DNA from: Gnetum montanum
Lineage: Eukaryota; Streptophyta; Gnetopsida; Gnetales; Gnetaceae
Assembly: GCA_015680685.1 (NCBI GenBank)
Contig: MNCI01008967.1
Location: 112,526 to 176,525 of the forward strand
Reading direction: 5' to 3'
DNA length: 64,000 bases
In this document: piece after piece, positions 60,434 through 64,000 of the stretch
How positions within the stretch are numbered: position 1 is the stretch's first letter
Layout of the letters: every line of letters begins with the position of its first letter
The notes under the pieces: generated by a model
What the model saw: the letters and a program-made list of their open reading frames with translations, nothing else
The model's database searches: none
What the model was told of the DNA's origin: nothing
Translations under genes and position numbers: made by a program

Positions 60434-60438
60434 CTTTT
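60434..60438. repeat. Right target-site duplication of element A
   Basis: CTTTT, one transition from CTTCT at 16695-16699. Confidence 0.6.
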
Positions 60439-61526
60439 CTTCCAAAATAGGAAATGAAGGGAGTGTGGAGATCTTCATAGGTTCCATGCTATTACAACAA
60501 TCACCAAAGAACTACAGGGCCCTAATTCTTTTGTGTACTATGTTACAAAGATATATAGGCTTGAGAAAGAGCTTTGGTTTCGATGCTTAGGCCACTACCT
60601 TTTTCTATAGAGTACAGTTTAGGGCTATATGTGTTAGAATAGGAATATGTCTCAACTCTTCTAGGGGAACAATGTTTTGTATGTGATTGCTTATATTAGC
60701 TATGATAATGTGTGTGTATCACGTTGGTCTTGTTGTTTATATGATTTTATGAGGCATACTTGTTATAGTCCTAACCTATGGACTAATGTGTTATGTAGAC
60801 TTCTGCTATGCGTGTAGGTGTTATGAACGTTGAAATGTAGTCCATCTTGGGTTTGCACTAGACACTTTGCTACTTTTGGACTCAAGGATAGTACCAAATG
60901 ATGCTTCTCCAAAGTAACAACATTGGTGAATGAATCGATGCCACACCAACAAAACTACAAATCAAGTGATATTAAATTAATATGGTTGCTGAAATAGATT
61001 TAATTAAAGTAAATTTAAACTAAAAATCTTTATTTTACAATTTAATGTTTTATGGCTAAATTATTTGTTTAGTTACAATAATTTATACATTCTAATCATA
61101 TTAGGATTTGACGAATGCCTAAGTAATGTTGCTTAGTAAAGATGAAAGCATAAAGAAAAAAAAAAGAAATTTAAAGAACACGTCACTTAATTGTTCATGA
61201 TTCATGATATTTGGAATCTCTATGCCCGTGGGAGTGCCACTTTTACTAGCAACCCTTTAAGAGTGACCGGTGCAACGCAATGCAACTCCAAGGCCGGTTT
61301 TACTTAAGTGCATCATCAGCACGATTAATGAGCAACACCGGGGTGTTTTGGAACCCAAAACTTTATTTATTTAAAACATATAATTAAATTCAAAGCTATA
61401 TTATCTCAAGACCTATAATGTAGAGATTTATAAGCCAACCCCGCATTACCCATCAAAATTGAACGATAACACGAAGAGCTTAAATTTTGTAATGTTCTTT
61501 GAAGAAAAATAGCAGCCGAGAAGTCC
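60439..61526. other. Intergenic sequence upstream of NF-YB
   Basis: No transposon or coding signal recognised. ACACGTCAC at 61178-61186 contains an ACGT core of the kind bound by plant bZIP factors. Its role here is not shown. Confidence 0.4.
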
Positions 61527-61534
61527 TATTTAAA
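61527..61534 (+). promoter_or_regulatory. Candidate TATA box of the NF-YB gene
   Basis: TATTTAAA, about 375 bp before the start codon. Transcription would start near 61560 and give a leader of roughly 350 bases with GA repeats (61584-61595), a purine-rich run (61824-61870) and a CAG run (61871-61884). There is no ATG between 61560 and 61912. A seven-codon upstream frame at 61557-61580 would be included only if transcription starts before 61557. Confidence 0.45.
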
Positions 61535-61911
61535 GTCCTTTCTAGCGCAACTACGTATGGAAGGAGACGACTGCAGATAAAGTGAGAGAGAGAGATATTT
61601 CTGAAAGCAAGCGGCAGTTGCATCCTCTGTACTTGTTTCTCTTTATTGTGTGGTATCTGCATCGACGGCCAGAAATTTTCTTATCCGCGTGGCGTGGCGT
61701 TGTGCCTTACCTTGTTGCCTCATCGCTCCCTCTCTCCAAATCTGAACTGCGCACACAAAAACACACACAGCACTCACAAACACGAATTCTGCAATCGTAA
61801 CAGCAACCGGAAGCAGAAGCAAAGGAAAAGTGAAGGAGAAAAGTAGAAGAAGAGGAAGAGGAGGAGGAGGAGCAGCAGCAGCAGGTGCTGAAATTGAAAT
61901 TGTATTGTAAT

Positions 61912-62628
61912 ATGTCGGAGGGCAGCCCGACGAGGTCAGAAGATGAAGGAGGAGGAAGAGGAAGAGGAGGAAGGAAAAAAGGAGGAGGAGGAGCATCATC
62001 ATCATCATCGTTATCGTTCTTGTCGATGAAGGAACAGGATCGATTTCTGCCGATTGCGAACGTGAGTCGCATAATGAAGAAAGGTCTGCCGGCCAATGCC
62101 AAGATCAGCAAGGATGCCAAGGAGACGGTGCAGGAGTGCGTTTCGGAGTTCATCAGCTTCATCACTGGCGAGGCCTCCGACAAGTGTCAGCGAGAAAAAC
62201 GCAAGACCATCAATGGCGACGATCTGCTGTGGGCCATGGGCACCCTAGGGTTCGAAAACTATCTTGAGCCTCTCAAGCTCTACCTTCACAAGTACCGTGA
62301 AATGGAAGGTGAAAAGACTACGATGGCCAAATCCTCTGCTACGAATTCTTCATCCCCCTCTGCCTCTGCTTCTGTCGCTGCAATAACAACGGCTACCATC
62401 ACCGCCTCCAATCATAATAGTAATAATGATAATATCTGCATCAGCAACAATCCAGGAGCAGGAGCAGGAGCAGGTGCAGCAGGCGATCTTCCTCCCAGCT
62501 CTGCAAACAATGGCGCCGCCAATAGTGCCACTTCTGGATTTTATTACGGCGTCCATGTCTACGGTCATCCTTACCCCGGCCAGCAGCAGCAGCAGCTTCA
62601 TCATCATCATCAGCAAAAGCGATGGTAG
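61912..62628 (+). CDS. NF-YB: Nuclear transcription factor Y subunit B (CBF-B/HAP3), non-LEC1 type
   Basis: 238 residues in a single exon. ATG 61912 is preferred: it is the first ATG of the leader and an in-frame TGA lies at 61831; the frame could extend upstream only to a GTG at 61885. Residues 41-131 form the complete conserved B domain, a histone fold ([17 protein letters not shown], then [20 protein letters not shown] and [19 protein letters not shown]). It pairs with NF-YC and then NF-YA to bind CCAAT boxes in the nucleus. Lys67 in KISKDAK stands where LEC1-type proteins have Asp, so this is a non-LEC1 NF-YB. The N-terminus is G/R/S-rich. The tail has [12 protein letters not shown], poly-Q and poly-H runs. 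GC content is higher than in the neighbouring transposons. Which paralogue it is cannot be told here. Confidence 0.97.
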   Translation: MSEGSPTRSEDEGGGRGRGGRKKGGGGASSSSSLSFLSMKEQDRFLPIANVSRIMKKGLPANAKISKDAKETVQECVSEFISFITGEASDKCQREKRKTINGDDLLWAMGTLGFENYLEPLKLYLHKYREMEGEKTTMAKSSATNSSSPSASASVAAITTATITASNHNSNNDNICISNNPGAGAGAGAAGDLPPSSANNGAANSATSGFYYGVHVYGHPYPGQQQQQLHHHHQQKRW

Positions 62629-63599
62629 AATTCCATGCTATTCTTCTTCAAGGGCTGGGGTTTGTATATCGGTTATCTCTGCGAATTTTACTGTTTACTA
62701 TTTTTTTTTCTTTGGCCGGCTCTTCTTCAGTAAATTCAAAGGCAACACTGCTGAGTTGTAGCTTCTCCTTTCTTCTTCATCTGTTGTTGCTTTTGTTACT
62801 GTAAATTATTACTAATTAATTAAGCCCTAATTCTCCCGCCTCTGTGGCCGCCGCAGCGCGTGAGGTTCTGTTCAAATTCTATTATTGTTGTTGACATGTA
62901 TATGCTATACTTTTTGCTGTGTTAATTAATTTTAGTGGCTCTGTTATTGCAATTTGTGTTCACAATAGTTCTAGTTCCAGTGGTTCAAATTTTATCCTAA
63001 GTAACGAAAATGCTGGTTCCACGGATGTTTGTAACAATTGCAATGCTGTAAAAAAATGGATTTAAAAAACAATACACAATTGCAATGCCATAAAGCACAA
63101 TCTTCACATTCACTCTATGAATTCTTGTGACCTTAGATGTTTTCTTGAAGACTAGTTTACTTTTCAGCATTTTTTTAGGCCCGTACTTTTAAAAATAGTA
63201 ATAATGAGTTCAAATTCGGTCACTTAGTACTAAAACATTTAAGTTTCAGTATTTAATTAAGCCTTTAAATTCTAGGAGCTTCTAAAAGAGCTCTGTTTTT
63301 AGGGAAATGAAGTGTTTCTTCACTCATTAGTGTCAAATTAAAATTCAAACGTTTCGTGAAAAGCTTTGTTTTCATTAACAAAAGCGGAAAAGTACCATGC
63401 CGCTCTGCTATTATTGAAGTATAGTACTTTTCAGCATTTTTCTTAGCGCACTAGTATTATATACGTCAAGTCCTTTTGGCCCTCTTATTATGATTCATAA
63501 GAAGTACGGTTATTTGTTAAACCTTGCAAACATGCTTTGTTACATTATATCTCTATCGCTTTAATTTAGCTCATTTATTTATTTTTGCAAACACTACCT
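62629..63599 (+). other. 3' flank of NF-YB
   Basis: AT-rich, presumably 3' UTR followed by intergenic DNA. No clear polyadenylation site can be fixed. An ACTTTTCAGCATTTTT motif occurs at about 63158 and again at about 63424. Confidence 0.45.
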
Positions 63600-63703
63600 A
63601 ATATTTGTACCCCATATGCACCTGCCTACTCTTAGTTATTGTTATATATTCATGCATAACAATAACTAAGAGTAAGCAGATGGCAGTACGCAGTACAAAT
63701 ATT
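63600..63703. repeat. 104-bp near-perfect hairpin (MITE-like or small-RNA-precursor-like)
   Basis: The inner arms 63627-63645 and 63656-63674 are exact reverse complements over 19 bases, with a 10-base loop. The outer arms AATATTTGTAC (63600) and GTACAAATATT (63693-63703) also pair, and the middle part pairs with a few mismatches. No flanking duplication is evident. Confidence 0.8.
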
Positions 63704-64000
63704 CGCCATAGTTTTGATTCATGTCAAGTGTTTTTATTTTATTTTCCTCTTTTGTAGACGGATTGATTGGTGCCATTAAGAATACGCTCCACAACACCCG
63801 ACAATGATATTTTTACTTTCCAGTGATTTTTCAGTGCTTAACTATCACAATTCCTTTAATCCCAAGACAATGCCATTGTTTTAGGGCAAGTTAAGCTACC
63901 TGTAGTTGTCTTGTATTTTCTTTAACATCCATGGAGGATTATGCATTAGAGATAAATTTTAATTGATAATTTACAAGATCAGAATGTTTCGCAAATGGGA
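63704..64000. other. Non-coding sequence to the window end
   Basis: No feature recognised. Confidence 0.4.

Noticed and set aside
61885-61911. GTG start extending NF-YB by nine residues
   Set aside because: Plant nuclear genes start at ATG; ATG 61912 is the first ATG of the leader, and the added residues are not typical of the family.
61643-62183. Long minus-strand frames opposite NF-YB
   Set aside because: Poly-S, L and P composition arises from the purine-rich leader and repeats; they are antisense to a clearly real gene.

Overview
The window reads as plant nuclear DNA from a large, repeat-rich genome, probably a gymnosperm. This is inferred from AT-rich sequence, heavily decayed Athila/Tat-type Ty3/gypsy, SIRE-like Ty1/copia and LINE elements, and one plant NF-YB gene; no species marker was found. 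Nearly all of the first 60.4 kb is transposon sequence whose reading frames carry many stops. The only intact protein gene I can support is an intronless NF-YB (CBF-B/HAP3) transcription factor subunit at 61912-62628 (+).

Layout. 1-4739 is a deleted, plus-oriented gypsy-type element (E), seemingly inserted into a LINE whose 3' part continues at 4740-6657 (+). A second LINE of the same family, nearly full length, lies in the opposite direction (6690-11760, -). 11761-14740 shows nothing I can assign. 14740-15480 is a fragment of a B-type LTR and its adjoining internal sequence. From 16700 to 60433 lies one nested insertion. Element A (Athila-like Ty3/gypsy, minus strand, LTRs 16700-17578 and 59591-60433) was split by element B (18830-41224, minus, perfect 5-bp duplication GTGAG) and by element D (copia-type, plus, 48122-56226, duplication TGGGT/TGGAT). 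B was in turn split by element C (Tat-like Ty3/gypsy with two RNase H domains, plus, 19706-33561, LTRs about 1.93 kb). Removing the guests leaves A about 13.2 kb and B about 8.5 kb.

Most interesting pattern. Elements A, B and E carry an accessory reading frame between the pol position and the 3' LTR. It has an N-terminal globular domain followed by coiled coil. In all three it is preceded by what looks like its own promoter: short palindromic repeats (matching those of the element's own LTR in A and B), a TATA box, an untranslated exon, and an intron of about 165-265 bp whose 3' splice site falls within one base of the start codon. The unrelated copia-type element D repeats the scheme: LTR-type GACATCT repeats, TATATAAA, then an accessory frame. 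Tat-like element C instead has an antisense coding region that may contain introns, with LTR-like repeats between it and pol. B has lost pol and the N-terminal half of gag but keeps the accessory module, so it looks like a non-autonomous relative of A. D also lacks recognisable pol.

The NF-YB gene lies about 1.1 kb beyond the outer edge of A. It has a TATA-like box, a purine-rich leader, a complete histone-fold B domain of the non-LEC1 type, and a low-complexity tail. A near-perfect 104-bp hairpin lies about 1 kb downstream of its stop codon.
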